This document shows positions 1-7,718 of a DNA stretch of 58,483 bases, piece by piece. The notes under the pieces are model-generated. The model was not told where the DNA came from. It worked only from the letters and a program-made list of their open reading frames with translations, and ran no database searches. Made by a program: the position numbers and the translations under genes. Source of the DNA: Candidatus Bathyarchaeota archaeon (lineage in GTDB: Archaea > Thermoproteota > Bathyarchaeia > 40CM-2-53-6 > DTGE01); NCBI GenBank assembly GCA_018396725.1, contig JAGTRC010000010.1:281-58763 (forward strand), given 5' to 3'. How positions within the stretch are numbered: the first letter of the stretch is position 1; each line of letters opens with the position of its first letter.

Positions 1-1174
1 GCCCTATAGGTAGGAGGGCCTCCTCCCTGGCGATCGTTCTTTTCTCGATGGATCCATAGCATGTGGAGCCGCCTATCCCATCTAGCGTTTCTCCCGCCTC
101 AAGGTCGCGCTTCGCGATGGCGATGGCGTCTGAGAAATGGCCTTTCGCGTTGATTATTGACCTGCGATAATGCACGGCCCACACCGCTGTAAGCAGGGTC
201 TCGGTTCCAGGTAAATGGTAAGGCCTGTAGAAGGCGTAGGGCGGACCTTCACCCACCTTCAAGTAGTCGAGGTTGCTTCTCACTTCTTCATCGGGTATGT
301 CGACGACCGTGAAGACGCCTGGGGCGATGCCTATAACATAGTCCACGACGCCTTCATCATCTAAGATACCCCCTGCCTCCTTACCTTTGAAGATCTTGCC
401 TAGCTCTTCAACCCTAGCTGTGGGGCCGTGCATCCCTCTCACGTCGGGCGTTAACCCGGTGGCGTTTGAAAGCACCGTCATCTCCACCATGGTCTTAGTT
501 CCGTCTACGAATGAGACGAGTATGGCGGGGTTTAAGCCGCGGGCCTCCGCCTCGCTTTTAAGGGTTTCGGGTGTGGCGTATCTGTTTAAGGGATTATTCT
601 TTCCTTTCCCTGCGGCGATCACCTTAAACCCTAGGGAGGCGAATGGTTCGTATAGATAGTGCATTATGGTGCCGGGCTCGTCCCCTAAGTCGCCTGAATA
701 TACAACTCCAGCTGTTGACGCTAGCTTCGATAGTATTGGACCGATCGTCGCGTCAGCCTCGGCATTCATCATCACAAAGTTCTTCCTGTTCGTTATCGCC
801 GTGTAGCCCAGTTGGGCGCCGACCTCGACTTCACCAGTAGCATCTATGATCACATCTATACCAGGGATCTCGACCAGATTTGAGGCTTTAGCCGTTAGGG
901 CCACGACACCTTTGTCTATCGCTTTAGAAAGCTCTGCTGGATCATCAGAGCACTCTACAAGGCCTCCATGATATCCAAGCTCCCTTAGGGCAGCGTAGGC
1001 CCTTGGAAGCTCCTTCTCCGCCACCGCCACTAATTTAACACCCTTGGTGGCGCTCGCCTGATGTATTATAGCCTTGCCCATCTTTCCTGCTCCTACGAGG
1101 CCTACCCTGATGAAGGCCTTAGCGGAATCCCTCTCCTCCAAAGCCTGTATGAAGCCTACCATATTGTTCATCAT
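1..1174 (-). CDS. COG4091-type NAD(P)-dependent oxidoreductase with SAF domain, 3' part cut by window
   Basis: This is an open frame of about 391 codons running off the window start, so the C-terminus is missing. The N-terminus has a Rossmann fingerprint (VGLVGAGKMG) like homoserine dehydrogenase. A middle segment reads SGDLGDEPGT, the GDxPG-type motif of this family, and the end seen here (KRDLEAGETLDGIGG) looks like the start of a SAF domain. Members of COG4091 are called predicted homoserine dehydrogenases with a C-terminal SAF domain; many sit in sugar or polyol catabolic loci, and the substrate here is unknown. The start is the first of two tandem ATG codons, after AAGGG. The gene lies downstream of the ABC importer genes on the same strand but has its own TATA-like box. 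Function in the pathway is inferred only from position. Confidence 0.8.
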   Translation of the reverse strand, partial: MMNNMVGFIQALEERDSAKAFIRVGLVGAGKMGKAIIHQASATKGVKLVAVAEKELPRAYAALRELGYHGGLVECSDDPAELSKAIDKGVVALTAKASNLVEIPGIDVIIDATGEVEVGAQLGYTAITNRKNFVMMNAEADATIGPILSKLASTAGVVYSGDLGDEPGTIMHYLYEPFASLGFKVIAAGKGKNNPLNRYATPETLKSEAEARGLNPAILVSFVDGTKTMVEMTVLSNATGLTPDVRGMHGPTARVEELGKIFKGKEAGGILDDEGVVDYVIGIAPGVFTVVDIPDEEVRSNLDYLKVGEGPPYAFYRPYHLPGTETLLTAVWAVHYRRSIINAKGHFSDAIAIAKRDLEAGETLDGIGGSTCYGSIEKRTIAREEALLPIG

Positions 1175-1184
1175 CCCTTGAGAT

Positions 1185-1196
1185 GGGGATATCCCC
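1185..1196. promoter_or_regulatory. Perfect 12-base palindrome upstream of COG4091 gene
   Basis: GGGGATATCCCC is its own reverse complement. It lies 11 bases upstream of the start codon and downstream of the presumed TATA box, where a repressor dimer could block initiation. A role as operator is a guess: the palindrome was not seen in the other promoters of the island. Confidence 0.3.
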
Positions 1197-1238
1197 CATG
1201 ATAATAGCTCATACGATTGAGTAGGTATTAACATGACC

Positions 1239-1250
1239 TATATTTATAGT
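1239..1250 (-). promoter_or_regulatory. TATA-like box for COG4091 gene
   Basis: On the minus strand the sequence reads ACTATAAATATA. It is preceded by a T/A-rich stretch (1256-1272) that could end the upstream importer transcript. Expected initiation would be about 25 bases further on, leaving a leader of roughly 40 bases. Confidence 0.5.
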
Positions 1251-1337
1251 ATGGTAATTTTTTAAAAATTATGAGGAATTTTACGGCGCCGTATGATGGA
1301 GGCTTCTAAAAGTTAGATTTTACAGGAGAATTTAAGG

Positions 1338-2414
1338 TTATATTTTTATTCTTTTACCTCTTTCGTCGAAGAAACTCATGTATTCTAACGGGAAATTTAT
1401 CCATATGTTTGAGCCCTCGGGGATTTGCATGGTGCTCCTAACCCTTATCCTATGGCTATCAGTGACTATATGGAGGATGCCGAAGCCTTTCCCTAAATCC
1501 TCGAAGGTTTCAACTTTGAAGCATGCCCAGCCCTTCTTCTCCTTCGCGCTTACCTCTACATGCTCCGGCCTTATCCCCACCTTGACCTTTTTAATATCAC
1601 TTGGAAGCCTCATGTCGGGCGGAAGGGTGATGCTGAAATCCCTCAGTTCGATCCTATCGCCCAGGTTTTCACCCTCCAATATGTTCATGCCAGGTGAACC
1701 TATGAAGAAGCCTACGAATGCCGTGTTGGGTCTAGCATATATATTATCGACGGTGTCGAACTGGGCTACTCTCCCCATCTCCATTACAGCTATTCTTTCA
1801 GCGAAAGTCAAGGCCTCCGTCTGATCATGGGTTACGTAGATGGTTGTCTGCTGCAAAGTTTCTTGGATCCTCTTTATCTCAGTCTTCAGATAAACCCTCC
1901 TATCTGGCTCGATCGATGATAATGGCTCGTCGAAGAGGAATACTTTGGGTTTACGTATCAGAACTCTCCCTATGGCGACCCTCTGCTTGTCTGCAGGGCC
2001 TAAGCTTGGGGCATGGTGGTTAAGTAGATCCTTAAGCCCTATAGACTCCGCTACCTCCAAGACCTTCCTTCTTTTCTCTTCCTTAGGGATCTTCAGGTTT
2101 AAAAGCGGGAACATGAGGTTATCGTATACGCTCATTGAGTAGACGACAGGGAACTGGAATACTATGGCGACATCCCTCTGCTCCGGCGGCAGCTCCGTTA
2201 CATCCTGGTCGTCGAAATAGATCCTGCCTTTGGTTGGCTTTAATAACCCAGCTATTATCTTGAGGATTGTGGTCTTCCCGCATCCCGATGGGCCCAGTAT
2301 CGCGTTTGCGGTTCGATCCTCGAATGTTAGATTTATATCCTCCACCGCATTCGTCTTCCCATTATAGCTATGCGTTATATTTTCAAGGACTACCCTAGCC
2401 AATTTTACCCGCAC
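1338..2414 (-). CDS. ABC transporter ATP-binding protein, GlpT-like member of a GlpSTPQV-type importer (degenerate signature motif)
   Basis: This is a 358-residue MalK/UgpC-like ATPase: a nucleotide-binding domain (about 1-235) followed by an OB/TOBE-type regulatory domain. Walker A is canonical (GPSGCGKT, residues 41-48), Walker B is VFLFDEP, and the switch histidine is present (YVTHDQTEA, His196). The ABC signature, normally LSGGQ, reads LGPADKQR (138-145), and the D-loop is SSIEPD. The start is GTG, one base after the stop of the other ATPase gene, so the two are translationally coupled. It should pair with the neighbouring ATPase as a heterodimer that powers solute import. Glycerol-type specificity is inferred from the whole gene set, not from this protein. 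Confidence 0.85.
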   Translation of the reverse strand: MRVKLARVVLENITHSYNGKTNAVEDINLTFEDRTANAILGPSGCGKTTILKIIAGLLKPTKGRIYFDDQDVTELPPEQRDVAIVFQFPVVYSMSVYDNLMFPLLNLKIPKEEKRRKVLEVAESIGLKDLLNHHAPSLGPADKQRVAIGRVLIRKPKVFLFDEPLSSIEPDRRVYLKTEIKRIQETLQQTTIYVTHDQTEALTFAERIAVMEMGRVAQFDTVDNIYARPNTAFVGFFIGSPGMNILEGENLGDRIELRDFSITLPPDMRLPSDIKKVKVGIRPEHVEVSAKEKKGWACFKVETFEDLGKGFGILHIVTDSHRIRVRSTMQIPEGSNIWINFPLEYMSFFDERGKRIKI

Positions 2415-2415
2415 C

Positions 2416-3510
2416 TCACTCCCGTCTTCTATATTTTGTGATTAGAGCCCCGGTGCTCTTACTGAATATGTAGAAGTCGGATGGATTTACATATACCATT
2501 ATCTTCTTCTCCAAGATTTTCTCATATGGTACATACATAGTTAAGGTGGAATCGTTCCATTTTATCCTAATGGTCATTTCTGATCCTGCTAGTTCCTGTA
2601 GCTCAAGGTCTGAGGGGATCTCCACCATCCCCTCGCCCTCGCGCGTCAAGTAAATGTTATAGGGGTATACCCCTACTATGTATTCGGTCTCCCCTTCAGG
2701 CAGGTTTAAATGGGTTGCATCTAGCTCCAATTTACCTGAGACGCTTAGGATGGCTCGCCCGTTCCTCCGCATCAATATCGCATCTAGCAGGTTCATGGGA
2801 GGAGTGCTGTAGCGCCTTGCAGCAGTAACGTTTACAGGGTTCTCATAACACTCCTTCACCCGCCCTGTCTGGATGACCCTCCCATTTTCTAGGAAGATCA
2901 ACTTATCCGTGAGGACCAGGGCTTCTTCGGGTGATGGGGTCGCGTAAATTATCGTCGTCTTCTTCAGGGATAATATTTTTTTGAGCTCAACCTTCATGCT
3001 CTCCCTCAGCTTATAGTCCAGGTTTGTCAATGGCTCGTCCAGTAAATAAACAGCGGCGTCTTTAACCAAAGCCCTGCCTAAAGCCACCCTCTGGGCTTCC
3101 CCGCCGCTCAGCTCATACGGTGACTTCTCCAGTAACTCTTTGATTCTCAAAAGCGATGCCATTTCCATTACTTTCTTATCAACTTCGCTCCTCGGTAATC
3201 CCCCGACCCTTAAGGGTGAAGCTATGTTATCGTAAACCGACATGTTCGGGTATAGGGCGAACGACTGGAATATTACCCCCACGTTTCTCTTCTGGGGTGG
3301 GATGTTCGTTACATCCTTGCCGTCGAAGAATACCCGGCCCTTATCTGGTTTCAGGGTTCCCGCTATGATCCTTAGGAGCGTGGTCTTGCCAGCGTTGGCG
3401 GCGCCAAGTATCGATACGAAGGCTCCGGATTCCACGGTGAACGACACATCATCCAATACTTTCCTACCTAAGAAGCTTTTCTCAACACCCTCAAGCTCTA
3501 TTTTCGTCAT
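2416..3510 (-). CDS. ABC transporter ATP-binding protein, GlpS-like member of a GlpSTPQV-type importer (missing switch histidine)
   Basis: This 364-residue sugar-type ABC ATPase has an unusual but complete P-loop (GAANAGKT, 36-43), an intact signature (LSGGEAQR, from 134) and Walker B (VYLLDEP). The segment DEPLTNLDYKLRE resembles GlpS of the rhizobial glycerol importer. The switch (H-loop) position reads YATPSPEEA, with Pro192 where histidine is expected. The C-terminal 130 residues form a TOBE-like domain. It follows the DUF2160 gene by 4 bases and precedes the second ATPase by 1 base, so the five genes 5483-1338 form a tight operon. The defects of the two ATPases are complementary (see findings). 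Confidence 0.85.
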   Translation of the reverse strand: MTKIELEGVEKSFLGRKVLDDVSFTVESGAFVSILGAANAGKTTLLRIIAGTLKPDKGRVFFDGKDVTNIPPQKRNVGVIFQSFALYPNMSVYDNIASPLRVGGLPRSEVDKKVMEMASLLRIKELLEKSPYELSGGEAQRVALGRALVKDAAVYLLDEPLTNLDYKLRESMKVELKKILSLKKTTIIYATPSPEEALVLTDKLIFLENGRVIQTGRVKECYENPVNVTAARRYSTPPMNLLDAILMRRNGRAILSVSGKLELDATHLNLPEGETEYIVGVYPYNIYLTREGEGMVEIPSDLELQELAGSEMTIRIKWNDSTLTMYVPYEKILEKKIMVYVNPSDFYIFSKSTGALITKYRRRE

Positions 3511-3514
3511 GGAA

Positions 3515-3790
3515 CTACCCCCGGAGTAATATTGTGAAGAAGGCTGCGAGCCCAGGTATTATCGCGTACCTCATGGGAAATGGCGTCTTCAACCATAGTA
3601 TGCCTATGATTATCATGACGGCTAAGCCTAAGAATATCCTATCTCCCCTTGTCGTGGCTATTGGTAGAAAGCCTTTCCTGGGAATGTCGGACCTCCATTT
3701 AAGATCCAATACAGCCAATATTATAAAGAATGTTATTAACGCGCCGAGGAAGATTAATGTCTCCCGGGTCCAGAACATCCACTCCAGCAT
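3515..3790 (-). CDS. DUF2160-family small membrane protein of the importer operon
   Basis: A 91-residue protein with about three membrane segments. It contains GFLPIATTRGDRIFLGL, which matches what I know of DUF2160 proteins (predicted small integral membrane proteins). Those are typically encoded beside the permeases of GlpSTPQV-type glycerol ABC importers in bacteria. The ATG start lies 17 bases after the second permease stop, and the stop lies 4 bases before the ATPase gene. Its exact role in transport is unknown; it may be an accessory subunit. Finding it here is the strongest sign that the importer belongs to the glycerol-type subfamily. Confidence 0.75.
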   Translation of the reverse strand: MLEWMFWTRETLIFLGALITFFIILAVLDLKWRSDIPRKGFLPIATTRGDRIFLGLAVMIIIGILWLKTPFPMRYAIIPGLAAFFTILLRG

Positions 3791-3807
3791 TTTTATCTCC
3801 TCTATCT

Positions 3808-4629
3808 CTATATCCTCCCGAATGTGAAGCCTTTCGCTAGATAGGCCCTAGCCCAGTAGAGGAGCGCTATCCCAGGGATCATAGTTAGTACACCTGCCGC
3901 AGATGCTATACCGTACTCTACTCCCCAGCCCACCCTACCCAGGGAGATCATCAGCTGCGCCGTGAGGGGTTTAGAGTGCACCGAAGAGATTATGCTGGCT
4001 ATGAACATTTCTGACCAAGTATAGATCCATACGAAGAAGCTTGTTACTCCGATGCCGGGTAGGCATAACGGGAGGAAGATCTTCCGGAAGTATCTGGCTA
4101 AACTATATCCGTCGATGAAGGCTGCCTCATCTATCTCCCTTGGGATCGAGGCCATGAAGCTTGCGAGCAGCCAGACCGAGATGGGGACGTTGAACACCAT
4201 GTAGGCCATGACCAGTCCATGGAGCGTATCCCAGATACCTATGGCACGCCACATGACTAAGTAAGGTAGTATTAAGCATGCAGGAGGAGTCATTCGGTTG
4301 GTTAAAAACCAGAAGAATAGATGCTTATTAGCCATGAATTTATGCCGGGAAATAGCGTAAGCTGCAGGGATTCCAAGTATGAGTGAAACTACGACGCTTG
4401 ATGCCGAGATTATCAGGGAGTTAGTGATTCCGGATCCGCCGATGCCCCCGAAGCCGCTTATTACGTCATTCCAGTTCTTCGTGAACATGTCCGGAACTAG
4501 GGAGCCTGTCTCGATGTGTGGCTTACTGGAGAGCGAGACCGCTACTAAGTAATATAACGGAAACGCGAACACTACTGCCGCACCTATCAGGAACGCATAT
4601 CTTATCAGGGTCTTCACGGATACTTTCAT
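3808..4629 (-). CDS. ABC sugar/polyol transporter permease, MalG-like
   Basis: About 273 residues with six membrane segments, ending KGFTFGRI as in MalG/UgpE-type permeases. The cytoplasmic EAA loop (EIDEAAFIDGYSLARYFRKI) that docks on the ATPase is clear. The frame is open further upstream, but the ATG at 4629 is the likely start: it overlaps the TAA of the first permease by one base (TAATG) and follows a GGGGAAGGGGG ribosome-binding stretch, and residues after it (MKVSVKTLIRYAFLIG) begin the first membrane helix. It pairs with the upstream permease to form the transmembrane channel. Confidence 0.88.
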   Translation of the reverse strand: MKVSVKTLIRYAFLIGAAVVFAFPLYYLVAVSLSSKPHIETGSLVPDMFTKNWNDVISGFGGIGGSGITNSLIISASSVVVSLILGIPAAYAISRHKFMANKHLFFWFLTNRMTPPACLILPYLVMWRAIGIWDTLHGLVMAYMVFNVPISVWLLASFMASIPREIDEAAFIDGYSLARYFRKIFLPLCLPGIGVTSFFVWIYTWSEMFIASIISSVHSKPLTAQLMISLGRVGWGVEYGIASAAGVLTMIPGIALLYWARAYLAKGFTFGRI

Positions 4630-5483
4630 TATATCAGCCCCCTTCCCCTTGTCATTACTATTAGCAGGAGGTAGCATAGCATTAAGACTATAAAGTTATA
4701 GATTAGAGATCCAGCCGCTCCAATCCCTATTATCCATTGGTCTATAGCTATTGTCTTTAAATATTGACTGATGTACTCGTTGGTGAGCCCTGGACCACCA
4801 CCAGTGAGTATTATTACTTCATCGTAGATTTTCAGGCTATCTATCAGCCTAATTAATGATACAAAGACTAATGGGAACGATATAGCGGGCAACTCGATAT
4901 ACCTGAAGATCTGCCATCTCGTAGCTCCCTCAGTCTTCGCAGATAATATAGGCGTCCTATCCATCCCCGCCAGCCCGGCTGATGCCACTATTGTTACAAG
5001 GGATGTCCAATGCCACATATCCATTAATATTATGGTCCAATACGCATGGGAGGGTATCCTAAAGGGATCGTATCCAAGTTTCATTAATGCTGCTAATTGA
5101 CCTAAGGGCCCTGCGGTCCTGATCAGTAGCCTCCATAGTAGTCCTATCGATATCGGGGGGACTAGGGCAGGTATGATTATGAAAGTGGAGATTATAGTGT
5201 TAACTCTACTTTTTTCATAGAGTAGGAATGCCAATAGGAGTCCGAGGGGAATCTCTATGGATAGGACGGTTGCGCTGAATATTACGTTTCTACGTAATGC
5301 ATCTATAAACCTAGGCTCGGAGATTATCTTTCTAAAATTATTGAATGCGACGAATACATTCTGCTCAGCGTAGGGAGTTTGAACGCTATAATTTATTAAG
5401 ACTAAGAACGGAACTAGGCCCACAACCAAGACCGCGATCACGGCAGGAAGGATTAGATATTTCGACACTCTTGATCTCCCCAC
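4629..5483 (-). CDS. ABC sugar/polyol transporter permease, MalF/UgpA-like
   Basis: A 284-residue permease with six predicted membrane helices. Its EAA-type loop reads KTEGATRWQIFRYIELP and is followed by a typical GGGPGLTNEYISQY segment seen in MalF/UgpA proteins. It is the first gene of the minus-strand importer operon. The called start is GTG at 5483, and a second in-frame GTG lies five codons later behind GGGGAG. An AT-rich block at about 5508-5525 looks like its promoter and faces away from the binding-protein promoter, so the two transcripts are divergent. Confidence 0.88.
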   Translation of the reverse strand: MGRSRVSKYLILPAVIAVLVVGLVPFLVLINYSVQTPYAEQNVFVAFNNFRKIISEPRFIDALRRNVIFSATVLSIEIPLGLLLAFLLYEKSRVNTIISTFIIIPALVPPISIGLLWRLLIRTAGPLGQLAALMKLGYDPFRIPSHAYWTIILMDMWHWTSLVTIVASAGLAGMDRTPILSAKTEGATRWQIFRYIELPAISFPLVFVSLIRLIDSLKIYDEVIILTGGGPGLTNEYISQYLKTIAIDQWIIGIGAAGSLIYNFIVLMLCYLLLIVMTRGRGLI

Positions 5484-5681
5484 TCACTGGTACTAATTTC
5501 GAGAGTTCTTATACTTATAAATCTTATCCATCATTTATCGAGTTGCCCTTTATGCTTGGAGGCACATCCAGAAATGTTCTCTAGAGAGTAGGGACCCGTT
5601 GGATGGGAATTACCCTCAGCATATATTTGAATCTCCATACCCGATAAGGCATATATTGGAGGCTTTTGCTACCTTAGGTGC

Positions 5682-5697
5682 AAAGGCTTAAATATAT
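5682..5697 (+). promoter_or_regulatory. BRE/TATA promoter of the solute-binding protein gene
   Basis: AAAGGCTTAAATATAT combines a purine-rich BRE-like stretch and a TATA box. It is centred about 33 bases before the ATG at 5725, so the transcript should have a very short leader or none. Confidence 0.6.
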
Positions 5698-5724
5698 GAA
5701 CCATTAACTAATACCTGACCTACC

Positions 5725-7470
5725 ATGACAGAAGAGAAAGTTTCCAGAAGAAGTTATGTAAAATATGCAGGTGCCGGGGTAGTCATAGTGGCAGGAGCCG
5801 CCGCCGGAGCATATTACGCGACTAGACCTAAACCAACACCGACACCCACGCCAACTCCAGGAGTAACACCAACACCCACACCGACACCGAAGCCTACACC
5901 AACGCCGACGGTAAACCCGTACATCCAGGCTGCACATGACATGGCGAACTGGATAGGTAATGAAACGGTTCTCACCAAGGATCAGCTTATAAAAGAGTTG
6001 GAGCATTTCGCAATAGCCTCCGAGCCCTACAGGGGTACGACCCTTACGGTGATGTATGAGGCTGTCCCAGGCGCGGTATGGGAGGAGGAACACCTCGGAG
6101 AATGGTTCACCAAGGTGACAGGAATCAAGGTAAAATGGGAGGCTATGTCAAACTACGATACGATCCTCAAGTCCCTGGAAGACCAGAGGACCAAGGCAGG
6201 CATCTACGACCTTGTGGGCACCGATCAGGACATGATGGCCTTCTACATATACTACCAGAGCGCGGTTAACATCACGGAGCTGCTGAAGGACAAGCCCGAG
6301 CTCACCCCACCCTTCTTCGATCCGGAGGACTTCTACGCCAGGGCGAGCTACAGCGACTCGAAAGGGAACCTCTACGCCCTCCATGCTTACAACGCCTTCG
6401 CAGGCACCGTCTACAGGAGGGATTGGTTCACTGATCCCAAGGAGAAGGAGGCTTTCGAGAAGCAGTACGGCTACGAGCTTAAGACGCCTCTGCAGTGGGC
6501 TAGAGATGCCCTGAAGTCCGGAAATGTTAAAGACGACTGGACCACGGATAAAGCGAGAGATGTCGCCGAGTTCTTTACCCGCCCAGGCGAAGATAAATGG
6601 GGAACAATAACTGGAGTCAGAGCCGGAGACCACATGGGCTGGTACATTGCCGACGGCTTAGACGACTGCTTCCAGCTCGCCTCACCAGCGCCCGAAGGGA
6701 AATGGCCCCTAGAGGTCCCAACGATCTCCCCTGTGACCACCCCATGGGGAATAAAGATAGATGAGAACAATGTTATCTGGGGAGCCTCTACGGCGGAAGG
6801 AGGCACCCTGGACAGCGAGGCAGGCCAAGCATGCTATAAATGGTGGTTCGAGGACTGCCTAAAGTTCTGTCCTCCAAAAGCATACGAGATGGACATAGTT
6901 GAGGCGCACAACGCATTCGCCTACGACGGTAAATATGCCTTCATGTGTCCATTCTACTTCCACTGGGCTGCATCGGTACTCCCAACCCCAGAGTCCAAAG
7001 TTAAGGGCGTGTTCGAGTTCGGGCCATACTTCGTCTACGCGCCGGCATGGCATCCGAGGAAGCCGAGGGGCTACATAGACCCATCGGGATGGGTTATATC
7101 CAACTACTCGAAGAACAAGGAGGCGGCATTCCTCTTCGCGGCCTTCATGACATCTAAAGCGGTGGAGCTGAAGAAGAACCTTTCGCTCGGTCTCAGCGTT
7201 AGGACGTCTACGATGAACCATCCGATGTATAGAGCCAAGGATGAAGAGTGGGGACACATGCTAACGATGCTTGATGACTTCGCCAAGTTACAGTTCGGAA
7301 CGGACAACAGGCAAGTGCTCTACCCATACCTGCTTCCATTGGCAAGAGACGTAGGCATAGACGCCCTAGAGAAAAAGATGAAAGGCGCAGATATAGCTAA
7401 AAAGGTCGCCAGCGAAATAGACAAGTGGATAAAGGATAATGGCTGGTACCAAAAGAAAATAACCATATAA
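5725..7470 (+). CDS. Tat-exported, lipid- or membrane-anchored ABC solute-binding protein (GlpV-like)
   Basis: 581 residues. The N-terminus reads SRRSYVKYAGAG and then a hydrophobic segment, a twin-arginine signal that probably stays as a membrane anchor. A TP-repeat linker (codons 36-62) then spaces the binding domain from the membrane. The domain has extracellular SBP family 1 features (YDTILKSLEDQRTKAGIYDLVGTDQDMM; GYIDPSGWVISNYSKNKEAA) and many surface tryptophans and tyrosines, as in polyol and sugar binders. It is divergent from the permease-ATPase operon and should deliver the solute to it. The ligand cannot be read from the sequence; glycerol or a longer polyol is the best guess from the GlpSTPQV-like partners. 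Confidence 0.85.
   Translation: MTEEKVSRRSYVKYAGAGVVIVAGAAAGAYYATRPKPTPTPTPTPGVTPTPTPTPKPTPTPTVNPYIQAAHDMANWIGNETVLTKDQLIKELEHFAIASEPYRGTTLTVMYEAVPGAVWEEEHLGEWFTKVTGIKVKWEAMSNYDTILKSLEDQRTKAGIYDLVGTDQDMMAFYIYYQSAVNITELLKDKPELTPPFFDPEDFYARASYSDSKGNLYALHAYNAFAGTVYRRDWFTDPKEKEAFEKQYGYELKTPLQWARDALKSGNVKDDWTTDKARDVAEFFTRPGEDKWGTITGVRAGDHMGWYIADGLDDCFQLASPAPEGKWPLEVPTISPVTTPWGIKIDENNVIWGASTAEGGTLDSEAGQACYKWWFEDCLKFCPPKAYEMDIVEAHNAFAYDGKYAFMCPFYFHWAASVLPTPESKVKGVFEFGPYFVYAPAWHPRKPRGYIDPSGWVISNYSKNKEAAFLFAAFMTSKAVELKKNLSLGLSVRTSTMNHPMYRAKDEEWGHMLTMLDDFAKLQFGTDNRQVLYPYLLPLARDVGIDALEKKMKGADIAKKVASEIDKWIKDNGWYQKKITI
5830..5910 (+). repeat. Tandem Thr-Pro codon repeat (linker of binding protein)
   Basis: Repeated ACC/ACA/ACG-CCx codons encode a KPTPTPTPTP / GVTPTPTPTP / KPTPTPTV linker in three near-identical blocks. 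This is coding repeat, not a regulatory array. Confidence 0.85.
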
Positions 7471-7485
7471 AAACCATTAAACCCC

Positions 7486-7500
7486 TTTTTTAATTTTTTA
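7486..7500 (+). terminator. T-rich archaeal terminator after binding protein
   Basis: Sixteen bases after the stop codon the plus strand runs CCCCTTTTTTAATTTTTT, the oligo-T type of terminator used by archaeal RNA polymerase. Confidence 0.6.
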
Positions 7501-7718
7501 TCATCTTAGCTTTGTTTAGGGTTATTACTGGGCGTATTCCACCTAAGAGCCATGCTCGATGCTAATCCGTTCTGAGGCAGCAATATTAAAGACTTTACAT
7601 CTGATGTAGGGATAGAAGAAAATGCGTGAAACTTTAACTGGAAACTTCATCCGATGTTTAGGGGATGTTCATTTGGTGTTGGAGGATACTTAATACGCCG
7701 GATAGGAGATGCCTTCCT

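Noticed and set aside
5584-5680. AT-rich words upstream of the binding-protein promoter as a second TATA box
   Set aside because: ATATAT at 5651 is too far from any start codon; only the 5682-5697 box has the right spacing.
7665-7718. ATG at 7665 as the start of the radical SAM gene
   Set aside because: Adds an odd 18-residue stretch before the conserved VEYDVVLIHPP; TTG 7719 has a better ribosome-binding site. Not excluded.
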